The notes under the pieces are model-generated. The model did no database searches. It was given only the letters and a program-made list of their open reading frames with translations, and had not been told where the DNA came from. From the NCBI RefSeq assembly GCF_900142645.1, contig NZ_FRBP01000004.1:62001-126000 (forward strand): DNA of 64,000 bases. The letters run 5' to 3'. Of this stretch, positions 51,959 to 61,707 are shown one piece after another (the first letter of the stretch is position 1; every line of letters begins with the position of its first letter). The stretch is from Eubacterium callanderi (GTDB taxonomy: Bacteria > Bacillota > Clostridia > Eubacteriales > Eubacteriaceae). A program made the position numbers and the translations under genes.

Positions 51959-51974
51959 TATAATATTATATAAT
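51959..51974 (+). promoter_or_regulatory. Two overlapping -10-like boxes before the dehydrogenase operon
   Basis: TATAAT occurs at 51959-51964 and 51969-51974, upstream of acoA. Matching -35 boxes are poor, so an activator may be needed. No sigma-54 TGGCA-N7-TTGC motif (typical of AcoR-driven aco promoters) was found. Confidence 0.4.
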
Positions 51975-52051
51975 GAACAATAAATAATGGGTAAATAGGA
52001 CATTTGCCCGGCCTTAGAACATCAAAGATACGAAGATTTGGAGGATTATCG

Positions 52052-53014
52052 ATGATGGAATTTGATAAAGAATTATTAACAAAAATGTATTATAGAATGA
52101 ACCAGGCCCGCTTTTTTGAAGAAAAGGTAGCCTGGCTGTTTTCAAGGGGACAGGTCCATGGGACCACCCATCTGTCTATGGGACAGGAAGGCTCTGCAGT
52201 AGGGGCCTGTCTGGCTTTGGACGAGGGAGACCTTGTGTCTCTGACACATCGCGGCCACTCCCAGGCCATTGGCTTTGGCCTTGACGTCAAGCTGATGATG
52301 GCGGAATTTTTAGGCAAGGAAACCGGCTACTGCAAGGGTAAGGGCGGTTCCATGCACATCGCGGATTTGAAATCCGGAAATATCGGAGCCAATGGCGTGG
52401 TCGGCGGTGGTTATCCACTGTCCTGCGGCGCGGCATTGACTCAGAAATACAAAAAAACCGGCAAGGTTGTGCTCTGCTTTGCAGGCGACGGGTCGACCAA
52501 TGAGGGGAACTTTCATGAATCTCTGAATCTGGCATCGGTCTGGAAGCTGCCGGTCATTTTTTATGTTGAAAACAACCTGTACGGCATGTCAACCCCCATC
52601 GAAAAGCATATGAATATCGAAAACATTTCGGACCGTGCGGCGGCTTATGGCATTCCAGGGCTTACCATTGACGGCAACGACATAATCGAGGTTTATAAAA
52701 TTGTCAGAAAAGCCCGTCAGTACGCTCATTCCGGCAAGGGCCCTGTGCTCATCGAGAGCAAGACCTACCGCTACAATGGCCATTCCAAGAGCGACGCCCA
52801 GGTTTACCGGAGCAAGGAGGAAGTAGAGGCATGGCGGCAGAAAGACCCCATCACCCGCTTTGAGCGGTACCTGGAAGAAGATAAGGTCATGCTACCGGAT
52901 CAGATGGTACAGATAAAGGAAGCGGCGTACCAGAGTATTGAGGACGCTGTAGAATTTGCAAAAAACAGTCCTGAACCGCCAGTTACCGCAGTTCTGGAAG
53001 ACGTATACGCTTAG
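52052..53014 (+). CDS. acoA: 2-oxoacid/acetoin dehydrogenase E1 alpha subunit
   Basis: 320 residues from the ATG at 52052, six bases after TTGGAGG; the longer frame from 52004 has no ribosome site. The TPP motif is seen as 'GDGSTNEGNFHESLNLA' with 'VIFYVENNLYGMS'. 'SLTHRGHSQAIGFG' and 'GKGGSMHIADL' fit the AcoA/E1-alpha group. It decarboxylates or cleaves acetoin (or a 2-oxoacid) with TPP. First gene of the acoABCL operon; the start of acoB is 12 bases after its stop. Confidence 0.9.
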   Translation: MMEFDKELLTKMYYRMNQARFFEEKVAWLFSRGQVHGTTHLSMGQEGSAVGACLALDEGDLVSLTHRGHSQAIGFGLDVKLMMAEFLGKETGYCKGKGGSMHIADLKSGNIGANGVVGGGYPLSCGAALTQKYKKTGKVVLCFAGDGSTNEGNFHESLNLASVWKLPVIFYVENNLYGMSTPIEKHMNIENISDRAAAYGIPGLTIDGNDIIEVYKIVRKARQYAHSGKGPVLIESKTYRYNGHSKSDAQVYRSKEEVEAWRQKDPITRFERYLEEDKVMLPDQMVQIKEAAYQSIEDAVEFAKNSPEPPVTAVLEDVYA

Positions 53015-53026
53015 GAGGTGCTTTTT

Positions 53027-54022
53027 ATGGAAATGCAGGAAATGACTTATCGTGAAGCAATCCGCCTGGCCATGTCAGAGGAGATGCGGCGCGACAATGA
53101 TGTGATTTTTATGGGAGAGGATATCGGCGTTTACGGCGGGGGCTTTGGTGTCTCTGTTGGCATGATCGACGAGTTCGGTGAGGAGCGCGTCATGGATACG
53201 CCTATCTCTGAATCAGTAATCGTAGGTGCAGCTGCGGGAGCAGCTGTGACAGGACTACGCCCCATTTGTGAAATGATGTTTATGGATTTTATCTCGTTTG
53301 GGATGGATTCTTTAGTTAACCAGGCGGCCAAGCTGCGCTATATGTTCGGCGGTGAGGCCCAGGTGCCAATGGTTGTGCGTCTGCCGTCAGGCTCCGGCAC
53401 AGGAGCGGCGGCTCAGCACTGCCAGACGCTGGAGGCATGGATGTGCCATGTGCCGGGGCTTAAGGTGGTCACGCCGTCCACTCCGGCTCAGGCAAAGGGA
53501 CTTTTAAAAGCAGCCATCCGGGATAATAATCCGGTCTGTTTCATTGAACATAAGCTTCTTTACAAAATGAAAGGTATGGTGCCCGTTGATGACAATTACC
53601 TCATTCCCATTGGTGAGACATTTGTGGAGCGCCAGGGAACAGACGCCACCATTGTGGCATGGGGCACACTGCTTGTGAAGGCCATGGAGGCCGCAGAAAA
53701 GCTGGCGGAGGAAGGTATTGAGGTAGAGATTGTCAATCCGATGACGCTTTATCCCATGGATATGGGGCCCATTATGGAATCCGTCAGGAAGACTGGCCGT
53801 CTGATCATTGCCCACGAGGCAGCCAAAACCGGCGGAGTTGGCGGAGAGATCGCTGCACGGATTGCAGAGAGTGACTGCTTTGACTATATGGACGCGCCAA
53901 TTATCCGTCTCGGCGGACTGGACGTGCCCATTCCATATAACCGTAATCTGGAAGCCGCTGTGGTACCACAGATAGAAGATCTTATGGATGCCGTTTATCA
54001 GGTAGTCGGATGCGACGATTAA
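53027..54022 (+). CDS. acoB: 2-oxoacid/acetoin dehydrogenase E1 beta subunit
   Basis: 331 residues from the ATG at 53027, eight bases after GGAGG. Family motifs: '[18 protein letters not shown]' at the start, '[16 protein letters not shown]', '[20 protein letters not shown]' with the catalytic Glu, and '[12 protein letters not shown]' and '[19 protein letters not shown]' in the C-terminal transketolase domain. With acoA it forms the E1 heterotetramer. Gene order E1a-E1b-E2-E3 is that of acetoin and pyruvate dehydrogenase operons. Confidence 0.92.
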   Translation: MEMQEMTYREAIRLAMSEEMRRDNDVIFMGEDIGVYGGGFGVSVGMIDEFGEERVMDTPISESVIVGAAAGAAVTGLRPICEMMFMDFISFGMDSLVNQAAKLRYMFGGEAQVPMVVRLPSGSGTGAAAQHCQTLEAWMCHVPGLKVVTPSTPAQAKGLLKAAIRDNNPVCFIEHKLLYKMKGMVPVDDNYLIPIGETFVERQGTDATIVAWGTLLVKAMEAAEKLAEEGIEVEIVNPMTLYPMDMGPIMESVRKTGRLIIAHEAAKTGGVGGEIAARIAESDCFDYMDAPIIRLGGLDVPIPYNRNLEAAVVPQIEDLMDAVYQVVGCDD

Positions 54023-54041
54023 ATAGAAAGGGATTACAAAT

Positions 54042-55919
54042 ATGGCAGCAGATATTATTTTACCAAAGCTAGGAATGGACATGCAGTCCGGAACCATAAT
54101 GACATGGTATAAAAACGAGGGAGACACCGTCAAAAAAGGTGAACCGCTGTTTGAGCTCATGACCGATAAAGTCAATATCGAGGTTGAGGCCGAGGATAAT
54201 GGTGTCCTTCTGAAACGCTACTATGAAACAGGCGTGGAACTACCGGTATTTACAGTCATCGGCTGTATCGGTGAGGCTGGAGAACAGGTGCCGGAGCATC
54301 AGACGGTTTCGCTGCGCGGCAATATGCAGAGCCCGGGCCACCTCACAGATGAGGACCGCGCAGCGCTGAAGGCCATGCGCAGCTCTACCCGCGAGGGATT
54401 TTCAAGCGCGGGCAAAACCATACGCGCCACACCGTCCGCCAGACGTTTGGCGGCAGAGCATAAGATTGATCTGGCAAACGTAGCTGGCAGCGGCCCTAAA
54501 GGGCGTATTCAGGTAGAGGATATCGAGGCATTGCTGGAAGTATCCAAAAAAGTAGAGAAAACCGAGGTGCCTCAGCAAAAAGTCTTTACTGAACCAGAGG
54601 AAAAAAAGATTGAGGCATCAAGCGTTCCAGAGGAAACCAATGAGTTGGCTGACGAACCGGAAAGCATTGTGGCTGAAGAAACCGAAGAAGCCTTTACCGC
54701 AGAGCCGAATCCGGGAATGACCGGAGCCCTTGATATGACCCTTGAGGACCTGGTAGCTGGGATGGGCAGCCTTGAAGCCGAGCTGGGCAGCGAAGCCCAT
54801 GAGGAGGATGTCATGGAGGGTGCTGCTCAAAAGGCGGAAACAGAGGCAGAAGAAGGGCCACATGCAATCAGTGCGTCACCGCTGGCCGAAAAAATAGCGG
54901 CGGTCGAAAATATTGACATTCACAGTATTCCCGAGGGCAGCGGTCCGGACGGACGCATCATGAAGGAGGATGTCCTGAAAGCCATGGCCGAAGGATCAAT
55001 CCGCCATGAAAGCGTGATTGAGGAGGTTGAGGTTCAGGAGAGAGCACCTGAGGAAGAGGAAACCACCGAAGAACCCATCCTGGCAGAACCGGAGCCGAAG
55101 CCTGAAAAACAGAAAGAACAGTCAGAGCCCGACAATAGAGATGAAGAAGAGAGCATTGTCGTCACAGGCCCTGAGCCAACCACCCCGGTGTCTGAGGAAG
55201 CAAAAGGAGCAGCTGATAAACCGCCGGTAAACGGCAGACTTGAAGCCATGCCGTCAAAACGCAGAATTATTGCGGACCGCATGGTAAAGAGCAATCTTGA
55301 AAACGCAGTGATCACCCTGACAACAGAGGTAGATATGACCGAGGTTAAGGACCTGCGCAAGAAAATCAGCAAAAAAGTTGAGAAGGAAACAGGCTATCGC
55401 TGTACCTATACGGATTTCCTGCTGGTTTCCGTTTCAAGAGCCTTAATGGAGCATCCCTATATCAACAGCAGTCTGTGTGAGGACGGCGTTGTGCTGCATG
55501 ATTTTGTAAATCTGGGCATGGCTGTGGGAATGGATGATGGCCTGATCGTCCCTGTTATCCGCGACGCCCATGCCGCAAGTTTTTCCGAAATGGTCGAAAA
55601 ACGCAGCGAGCTGCTCAAGCTTGTCAAGGCGAAAAAACTGACAGGCGACCATTTTAAGGACAGCACTTTTACAGTAACCAATCTGGGCATGTATGGTATC
55701 CTGGAATTCACAGCTATTATCAACCAGCCCAACAGCGCGATTCTGAGCGTGGGCGAGGTGGTAGACAGGGTTCGTATCTTCAAAGGCGAGCCGACTCCGA
55801 GATCTATAATGAAGATCAGTCTGAATCTGGATCACCGCGTGGCAGACGGCATGGCAGGAGCCAAATTCCTCCAGACTGTCAAGAGCTATATGGAAAACCC
55901 GGCCCTGCTGTTATTTTGA
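54042..55919 (+). CDS. acoC: Dihydrolipoamide acyltransferase E2, one lipoyl and two E3-binding domains
   Basis: 625 residues. Lipoyl domain about 1-80, with the lipoyl Lys in 'FELMTDKVNIEVEA'. A first peripheral-subunit binding domain (about 125-168: 'TPSARRLAAEHKIDL', 'GSGPKGRIQVEDI'), then a long acidic linker, then a second such domain (about 280-325: 'SPLAEKIAAVENIDI', 'GSGPDGRIMKEDV'), another Glu/Pro-rich linker, and the catalytic domain (about 395-625) with 'LNLDHRVADGMAGAKFL' holding the active His and Asp. Two E3/E1-binding domains on one E2 chain are unusual; the acidic linkers look like flexible tethers. It transfers the acyl group from lipoamide to CoA. Confidence 0.9.
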   Translation: MAADIILPKLGMDMQSGTIMTWYKNEGDTVKKGEPLFELMTDKVNIEVEAEDNGVLLKRYYETGVELPVFTVIGCIGEAGEQVPEHQTVSLRGNMQSPGHLTDEDRAALKAMRSSTREGFSSAGKTIRATPSARRLAAEHKIDLANVAGSGPKGRIQVEDIEALLEVSKKVEKTEVPQQKVFTEPEEKKIEASSVPEETNELADEPESIVAEETEEAFTAEPNPGMTGALDMTLEDLVAGMGSLEAELGSEAHEEDVMEGAAQKAETEAEEGPHAISASPLAEKIAAVENIDIHSIPEGSGPDGRIMKEDVLKAMAEGSIRHESVIEEVEVQERAPEEEETTEEPILAEPEPKPEKQKEQSEPDNRDEEESIVVTGPEPTTPVSEEAKGAADKPPVNGRLEAMPSKRRIIADRMVKSNLENAVITLTTEVDMTEVKDLRKKISKKVEKETGYRCTYTDFLLVSVSRALMEHPYINSSLCEDGVVLHDFVNLGMAVGMDDGLIVPVIRDAHAASFSEMVEKRSELLKLVKAKKLTGDHFKDSTFTVTNLGMYGILEFTAIINQPNSAILSVGEVVDRVRIFKGEPTPRSIMKISLNLDHRVADGMAGAKFLQTVKSYMENPALLLF

Positions 55920-55942
55920 ATGGGTAGAAAGAGTCAGAGAAA

Positions 55943-57367
55943 ATGAGTGAGAGTAAAGATTTTAAACATTATGACCTGGTGGTACTGGGCGGGGGATTCG
56001 GTGGCTATACCGCAGCCATAAGAGCCGCCCAGCTTGGAAAAAAGGCCGCGGTAATTGAAGAAGACCGCCTTGGCGGCACCTGCCTGAATGTCGGCTGTAT
56101 TCCCACTAAATTTATGCTTCAGAACGCGAAGATTATAAAAGCCTGTGACGGCGCGGCAAAGCGCGGCGTTGTCATGTCACAGCCAAGCGTCAACATGGCG
56201 CAGATGATTAAAAATAAAGATGAAAAGGTCCGCCGGCTGGGAGGCGGCATCAAAATGCTGTTAAAAAGCAACGGGGTGGACGTCTATCAGGGAACTGGCG
56301 AGGTTTTTCCGGACTATTCCGCTAAAATTACGGATATGGAGGGCGGAGAGGAAATCATCGGCTGGGAAAAGCTGGTCATCGCTACCGGCTCCAACCCCGC
56401 CATTCCCGATTTGTTCAGGGATATTCCTGGGCTGCTGACCAACCGCGAGGCTCTGAACCTTCCGTATCTGCCCAAGGAGCTCATCATTGTGGGCGGCGGT
56501 GTGGTGGGTTGTGAGTTTGCCACCATTTTCAGTATTTTTGGCACAAAGGTGACCATGCTGCAAAACGGCAGCACCCTGATCAATGGCTTTGATAAGGAGG
56601 GTACCGCCTGTGTAGAGGAAAGCCTGGTTAAAAACGGCGTTACCATTCATTACAACGCCTTTGTCCGGGATATTTACAAGGATTCCGCTTCCAACTTCCA
56701 CCTGGAGGTTGAGATGCGCAATGAGGAACAGCCAAAAAGCTTTTGCTGCGCCGATGTGCTCATGGCCACCGGACGCTGTGCAAACTTAAAAGGGCTGGAC
56801 AGCCTGAACCTTGAGCTTGACCGCGGCTGGGTAGATGTCAATGATTACCTTGAAACCTCTGTAGCAGACGTCTACGCCATTGGAGACGTGACAGCCAAAT
56901 CCCATCTTGCCCACGGCGCGTCCGCTATGGCCATGCGGGCCGTTGAGAACATGTTTGGCGGCAGACCCACTAAGATGAACTACAGCCTGATTCCCTCCTG
57001 CGTGTATACCCTTCCCGAGGTGGCCTCAGTCGGTATGCGGGAGGAAGCTGCGAGAGAAGCCTATTCAAACGTCAGGGTGGGGAGCTTCCCCATGAGCGCC
57101 AGCGGCCGAGCGCTGATCCGTGATGAAAGCCAGGGCTTTGTCAAGGTCATCACCGAGGATAAATACGGTGAGATTCTGGGCATTCACGTCGCCGGTCCAG
57201 GCGCTACAGAGCTGATCACTCAAGCCGAGACCATCATGGCTCTGGAGGGAACCATTGAGGATATGTGCCGGATCATCTATCCGCATCCCACCATCTCCGA
57301 AGCTCTGTTTGAGGCGGCTATGGATACCTTTGGCATGTCCATCCATCTGCCGAAGAAAGAAGCCTGA
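55943..57367 (+). CDS. acoL: Dihydrolipoamide dehydrogenase E3
   Basis: 474 residues, FAD-disulfide oxidoreductase. 'VVLGGGFGGYTAAIRAAQLG' binds FAD, the redox disulfide is in 'GGTCLNVGCIPTK', NAD binding is in 'IIVGGGVVGCEFATIF', and 'VYAIGDVTAKSHLAHGASA' and 'IIYPHPTISEALFEA' close the family pattern, the His-x-Pro-Thr being the catalytic His motif. It reoxidises dihydrolipoamide of the E2 component with NAD. 23 bases after acoC. Confidence 0.94.
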   Translation: MSESKDFKHYDLVVLGGGFGGYTAAIRAAQLGKKAAVIEEDRLGGTCLNVGCIPTKFMLQNAKIIKACDGAAKRGVVMSQPSVNMAQMIKNKDEKVRRLGGGIKMLLKSNGVDVYQGTGEVFPDYSAKITDMEGGEEIIGWEKLVIATGSNPAIPDLFRDIPGLLTNREALNLPYLPKELIIVGGGVVGCEFATIFSIFGTKVTMLQNGSTLINGFDKEGTACVEESLVKNGVTIHYNAFVRDIYKDSASNFHLEVEMRNEEQPKSFCCADVLMATGRCANLKGLDSLNLELDRGWVDVNDYLETSVADVYAIGDVTAKSHLAHGASAMAMRAVENMFGGRPTKMNYSLIPSCVYTLPEVASVGMREEAAREAYSNVRVGSFPMSASGRALIRDESQGFVKVITEDKYGEILGIHVAGPGATELITQAETIMALEGTIEDMCRIIYPHPTISEALFEAAMDTFGMSIHLPKKEA

Positions 57368-57374
57368 AAAGCCT

Positions 57375-57746
57375 ATGAGAACACTGGGAAACATCATCTG
57401 GTTTCTGTTTGGCGGGTTGATTTGTGCCCTGGGATGGGTGATTTCAGGCTTGATCTGCTGTGTGACCATCATCGGTATACCTGTTGGGCTCCAGGCCTTT
57501 AAATTCGCCAGCTTTGTGCTCTGGCCTTTCGGGCGGGATATTGATTTCAGCGGAATGGGTACAGGCTCTTTTCTGGTGAATATCCTCTGGATCATCTTTT
57601 TTGGGTGGGAGCTGGCGCTTGCCTCACTGGCCTTTGGTCTTGTCTACTGCGTTACCATTGTGGGAATTCCTTTTGGCCTTCAGCATTTTAAATTTATGAA
57701 GCTGGCACTGATGCCCTTCGGCGCGGAAATTATTACAATTGATTGA
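57375..57746 (+). CDS. YccF-domain membrane protein
   Basis: 123 residues from the ATG at 57375, eight bases after the E3 stop; the longer frame to 57255 lies in the E3 gene. Two YccF (DUF307) repeats are seen: 'LGNIIWFLFGGLICALGWV' and 'VNILWIIFFGWELALASLA', each followed by 'TIVGIPxGLQxFKF'. Three to four hydrophobic segments suggest an inner-membrane protein of unknown function. Physically last in the dehydrogenase operon, but a functional link is not evident. Confidence 0.9.
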   Translation: MRTLGNIIWFLFGGLICALGWVISGLICCVTIIGIPVGLQAFKFASFVLWPFGRDIDFSGMGTGSFLVNILWIIFFGWELALASLAFGLVYCVTIVGIPFGLQHFKFMKLALMPFGAEIITID

Positions 57747-57777
57747 CGATTAACAGAAAATACTGGCTGAAAAGGGC

Positions 57778-57810
57778 TTGACAAAGCGTGATTAACGGAT
57801 AAACTATATA
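57778..57810 (+). promoter_or_regulatory. guaA promoter region
   Basis: TTGACA at 57778-57783 is followed by TAAACT (57800-57805, spacing 16) and TATATA (57805-57810). The exact -10 is uncertain. The guaA ribosome site AAGGAGG lies shortly after. Confidence 0.45.
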
Positions 57811-57833
57811 CATTAACTCATCAAGGAGGAAAA

Positions 57834-59372
57834 ATGGCAGAAAGAGAAACAATTCTGATCATCGATTTTGGTGCCCAGTATAACCAGCTCATCGCCCGCC
57901 GGGTGCGTGAAGCAAGCGTTTATTCTGAGGTGGTACCCTACGATGTATCCATTGAAAGAATTAAGGAAATCAATCCAAAGGGGATCATCTTTACAGGGGG
58001 TCCTTCCAGTGTTCACGAAGAGGGCGCTCCAAAGTGTAACCCGGATATCTATACATTGGGGATTCCTGTGCTGGGAATTTGTTACGGCGCCCAGCTTATG
58101 GCCCAGCAGCTGGGGGGAGACACCGACTCGGCTGAGATCCGCGAATATGGCAAAAAAGCTGTGAAAATCGGGAAAAAAGACAGCGTGCTGTTCAAGGATG
58201 TCAAAGACGATTCCATAGTATGGATGAGCCACACCAATTATATCGCTCAGGTCCCCGATGGCTTTGAGATTGCAGCCACCACCGAAACCTGCCCGGTAGC
58301 CGCCATGGAAAACGCAGGGGCAAAAATGTATGCTGTGCAGTTTCATCCAGAGGTAGAGCACAGCCAATACGGAAAAGAGCTGCTTCGCAACTTCATCTAC
58401 GATGTCTGCGGCTGCCAGGGCCTGTGGACCATGGAAAACTTCATCGAAGAGCAGATAAAGGCTATCCGCGAACGAGTCGGTGATAAAAAGGTGCTCTGTG
58501 CTCTGAGCGGCGGTGTGGATTCATCTGTAGCCTCAACCCTGGTGCACCGCGCCATCGGTGACCAGCTGACCTGTATCTTTGTGGACCACGGTCTGCTGCG
58601 TAAAGACGAAGGCGACCAGGTTGAGGAGATTTTTAAAAATCGTTTTAAGATGAACTTTATCCGTGTCAACTGCGAAGACCGCTTTCTCGGCAAGCTGGCC
58701 GGCATAGATGATCCTGAACGCAAGCGCAAGATCATCGGCGAAGAGTTTATCCGTGTTTTTGAAGAAGAATCCAGCAAGCTGAAAAATATTGATTACCTTC
58801 TCCAGGGAACCATTTATCCAGATGTTATCGAGAGCGGCACCAAAAACGCCGCAGTAATCAAAAGCCACCACAATGTTGGCGGCCTGCCCGAGGATGTGGA
58901 TTTTGAGCTCATTGAGCCTCTCCGCAACCTTTTCAAGGACGAAGTCCGCGAGCTTGGCGAGGAGCTTGGGCTCGACCATGACTTGGTTTGGCGCCAGCCC
59001 TTCCCAGGCCCGGGTTTAGCCATCCGCGTTATGGGCGAAGTCACCAAGGAAAAGCTTGATCTGCTGCGCGAAGCTGATTTTGTTTTCCGCGATGAAATCG
59101 CAAAAGCCGGTCTGGACGAAGAAATCTGGCAGTACTTTGCGGTCCTTCCAGGTAACCGCAGCGTCGGCGTCATGGGCGACGAACGGACCTACGACTACAC
59201 TGTTGGTCTGAGAGCCGTCACCTCTGTCGATGGTATGACTTCTGACTGGGCAAGAATCCCCTTCGATGTAATGGAAAGTATCTCTACCCGCATTGTCAAT
59301 GAAGTTCCCCACGTTAACCGTATCGTGTACGATATTACGAGCAAGCCGCCATCAACGATTGAATGGGAATAG
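57834..59372 (+). CDS. guaA: GMP synthase (glutamine-hydrolysing)
   Basis: 512 residues. The N-terminal amidotransferase (about 1-195) has nucleophile Cys in '[14 protein letters not shown]' and '[14 protein letters not shown]'. The ATP pyrophosphatase domain begins with '[20 protein letters not shown]', followed by 'VFVDHG'-like '[16 protein letters not shown]'. The dimerisation domain ends in '[14 protein letters not shown]', the typical C terminus. It turns XMP to GMP with glutamine and ATP. Own promoter and terminator. Confidence 0.97.
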   Translation: MAERETILIIDFGAQYNQLIARRVREASVYSEVVPYDVSIERIKEINPKGIIFTGGPSSVHEEGAPKCNPDIYTLGIPVLGICYGAQLMAQQLGGDTDSAEIREYGKKAVKIGKKDSVLFKDVKDDSIVWMSHTNYIAQVPDGFEIAATTETCPVAAMENAGAKMYAVQFHPEVEHSQYGKELLRNFIYDVCGCQGLWTMENFIEEQIKAIRERVGDKKVLCALSGGVDSSVASTLVHRAIGDQLTCIFVDHGLLRKDEGDQVEEIFKNRFKMNFIRVNCEDRFLGKLAGIDDPERKRKIIGEEFIRVFEEESSKLKNIDYLLQGTIYPDVIESGTKNAAVIKSHHNVGGLPEDVDFELIEPLRNLFKDEVRELGEELGLDHDLVWRQPFPGPGLAIRVMGEVTKEKLDLLREADFVFRDEIAKAGLDEEIWQYFAVLPGNRSVGVMGDERTYDYTVGLRAVTSVDGMTSDWARIPFDVMESISTRIVNEVPHVNRIVYDITSKPPSTIEWE

Positions 59373-59387
59373 ATAATAAAACAACAA

Positions 59388-59432
59388 AACCCTCGAAAGG
59401 TTTATACAAAACCCTTTCGAGGGTTTATTTTA
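59388..59432 (+). terminator. guaA terminator
   Basis: AAACCCTCGAAAGG pairs perfectly with CCTTTCGAGGGTTT (14 bp), followed by ATTTTATT. Confidence 0.94.
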
Positions 59433-59488
59433 TTGTATAAGATTTATGATATTTTAACAAAAATCAAAAAATATTAACAAAATATTTA

Positions 59489-59522
59489 CTTAGCCCTGTA
59501 TATAATCATATACAGGGCTAAG
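59489..59522. promoter_or_regulatory. Perfect 14-bp inverted repeat upstream of kdp
   Basis: CTTAGCCCTGTATA and TATACAGGGCTAAG flank a 6-base TAATCA loop. A TTAACA (59474-59479) with 17-base spacing to TGTATA (59497-59502) places a possible promoter over the left arm, so this may be an operator. No U-tract follows. The remaining leader to 59742 is AT-rich; I see no ydaO (c-di-AMP) riboswitch core in it. Confidence 0.55.
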
Positions 59523-59742
59523 CTCAAAAGAAGTAACCGGCACGAAGACGCTTTGTATATATGTCCGTTATCCGTTTTGTGGAGAATCAGATAAAGACAT
59601 ATTTATTTTATGTGGACATGTATCATGAAAATGCGCATTTATTCTTTCTTAATATCTTTTTTAAATTATGTACACTTTATTTATATGAAAACAGATAGAA
59701 TAAACTGGCAATATCAAATAGGCAAACAGGAGGAATAAAAAA

Positions 59743-59859
59743 ATGATGGATGTAATTATGGTAGGGACATTGATTGTCTGTATCGTTTCAATGCTGGGCT
59801 TCACTGTTTTTTGCAGTAAGCAGGTAGACAAAAAAAGTCCTGTCAAAAAGGAGGAATAG
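59743..59859 (+). CDS. Small membrane protein preceding kdpF
   Basis: 38 residues, ATG after CAGGAGGAA. One hydrophobic segment ('VGTLIVCIVSMLGFTVFC', about 7-24) and a basic then acidic tail ('KKSPVKKEE'). No family was recognised. It is 3 bases ahead of kdpF and its stop codon follows the kdpF ribosome site AAAGGAGG, so it belongs to the operon and may be a further small subunit or regulator of the Kdp complex. Confidence 0.6.
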   Translation: MMDVIMVGTLIVCIVSMLGFTVFCSKQVDKKSPVKKEE

Positions 59860-59862
59860 AGA

Positions 59863-59940
59863 ATGCTGGTACTTGGAATTATTATTGTGGCAATGTTTGG
59901 TTATCTCACCTACGCACTCATAAATCCAGAAAAATTTTAA
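59863..59940 (+). CDS. kdpF: KdpF small subunit
   Basis: 25 residues: one membrane segment then 'YALINPEKF', which matches the conserved end of KdpF ('YALINxExF' in E. coli). It stabilises the KdpABC potassium pump. The ribosome site AAGGAGGA is 7 bases before the ATG. It is 64 bases ahead of kdpA. Confidence 0.85.
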   Translation: MLVLGIIIVAMFGYLTYALINPEKF

Positions 59941-60004
59941 AAATAAAACATATTGCTGAGATGGCAGTAGCACTAAAATAAAAAAAGAGATGAAGGAGTA
60001 TTAA

Positions 60005-61690
60005 ATGTTACAAGTTGCTTTAACTTTAGCATTGTTTGTGATTATTATTTTTCCGTTGGGAACATATATTTATCACATCGCAACCAATAAAAAGACCTTT
60101 GCTGATCCGGTCTTTGACAGAGTTGACAATGCCATTTATAAAGTATGCGGCGTCGATATGGATCGACAGATGAACTGGAAACAGTATGCTGTTGCTCTGG
60201 TCGTCACAAATGCTTTTATGATTTTTATTGGTTACATCATTTTAAGAATTCAGTTTTTACCTGTTTTCAACCCAAATGGGATTGAGGGAATGGAAGCCAG
60301 TTTGTCATTTAACACAATCATTAGTTTTATGACCAATACAAACCTCCAGCATTACTCGGGTGAATCCGGCCTTTCCTATTTGAGCCAGATGCTTGTCATT
60401 ATTTACATGATGTTTGTTTCAGCGGCCTCGGGTTACGGCGTTTGCGTGGCGTTTATCAGGGGTCTGGCTGGCGGTAAAGACGGCAGAAAAGCCATGGGAA
60501 ACTTTTATGCGGATCTTATCCGTATCACTACCCGCGTTTTATTGCCGTTATCCATTATTTTGGGGACTTTCCTTATTTCTCAAGGGGTTCCGCAAACATT
60601 ATTGGGAACCGCAACGGTTGCTTCCTTGGAAGGTGGTTTGCAGGATATTGCGCGCGGACCTGTTGCGGCGCTTGAAATTATCAAGCATTTAGGCACAAAC
60701 GGCGGTGGATTCCTTGGCGCGAATTCATCAACACCGATTGAAAATCCAACGATTTTAACAAATATCTGTGAATTATTATCAATGATGATCATTCCAGGCG
60801 CTCTGGTCGTTGCCTTTGGTCTTATGATCAAGGACAAAAAGCAGGGATGGATGGTATTTGGAGCAATGGCCATTATTTTCGTAATTGGCCTTGGCGTATG
60901 TATGACGGCTGAACACGCCGGCAATCCGGCACTGGCAGAAGTAGGCTTAAACCAGAGCATGGGTAATTTTGAAGGGAAAGAAGTCCGTTTTGGGATTGAC
61001 CAGTCAGCACTGTTTACAACGGTTACCACCTCGTTTACAACAGGTACTGTTAATAATATGCATGATTCCCTGACACCTCTTGGCGGCATGGTTCCGCTGC
61101 TTCATATGATGCTGAACTGCGTATTTGGCGGCGAGGGCGTCGGATTGATGAATATTTTGACCTATGCAGTGCTGACGGTCTTTATCTGCGGGTTAATGGT
61201 TGGCCGTACACCTGAATTCCTGACAAAGAAAATTGAAAGCAGGGAAGTAAAACTGGCGGCGCTGGTGATCATTATCCATCCACTGCTGATTTTAGGCTTT
61301 TCAGCCTTGGCGGTATCCGTACAGGCTGGTCTTGACGGCATTACGAATCCAGGCTTCCATGGGTTATCCCAGGTGCTTTATGAATATGCTTCTTCGGCCG
61401 CCAACAATGGTTCTGGCTTTGAAGGGCTTGCTGATAACTCAGTGTTCTGGAATGTTACAGCCGGCCTGGCAATGTTCTTTGGCCGTTATTTAGCGATTAT
61501 CCTTCAGCTGGCTTTTGCAAGCTCCCTGATGAATAAAGCGTCTGTCAGCGTAAGCGCAGGCACGATGAAAACAAACAATGTTATGTTCATGATTTTGCTG
61601 GTTTTAATCGTCTATGTAGTCGGCGCGCTGACATTCTTCCCGGCTCTGGCACTTGGACCAATTGCAGAGCATCTTACATTGTGGTTCTAA
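60005..61690 (+). CDS. kdpA: Potassium-transporting ATPase channel subunit KdpA
   Basis: 561 residues, about ten membrane helices. Selectivity-filter segments appear as 'TNTNLQHYSGESGLSY', 'LGTNGGGFLGANSSTP', 'TTSFTTGTVNNMHDSLTP' and 'SSAANNGSGFEG', the four repeats that form the K+ pore. With KdpB it makes the high-affinity K+ importer used when potassium is scarce. The ATG follows GAAGGAG. Confidence 0.96.
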   Translation: MLQVALTLALFVIIIFPLGTYIYHIATNKKTFADPVFDRVDNAIYKVCGVDMDRQMNWKQYAVALVVTNAFMIFIGYIILRIQFLPVFNPNGIEGMEASLSFNTIISFMTNTNLQHYSGESGLSYLSQMLVIIYMMFVSAASGYGVCVAFIRGLAGGKDGRKAMGNFYADLIRITTRVLLPLSIILGTFLISQGVPQTLLGTATVASLEGGLQDIARGPVAALEIIKHLGTNGGGFLGANSSTPIENPTILTNICELLSMMIIPGALVVAFGLMIKDKKQGWMVFGAMAIIFVIGLGVCMTAEHAGNPALAEVGLNQSMGNFEGKEVRFGIDQSALFTTVTTSFTTGTVNNMHDSLTPLGGMVPLLHMMLNCVFGGEGVGLMNILTYAVLTVFICGLMVGRTPEFLTKKIESREVKLAALVIIIHPLLILGFSALAVSVQAGLDGITNPGFHGLSQVLYEYASSAANNGSGFEGLADNSVFWNVTAGLAMFFGRYLAIILQLAFASSLMNKASVSVSAGTMKTNNVMFMILLVLIVYVVGALTFFPALALGPIAEHLTLWF

Positions 61691-61707
61691 TAAAGGAAGG
61701 ATTATAA

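Noticed and set aside
51789-52051. Sigma-54 promoter for the acetoin-type operon
   Set aside because: No TGGCA-N7-TTGC motif is present and no AcoR gene is seen in the window.
59433-59742. c-di-AMP (ydaO) riboswitch ahead of kdp
   Set aside because: No match to its conserved cores was found; only the palindrome stands out.
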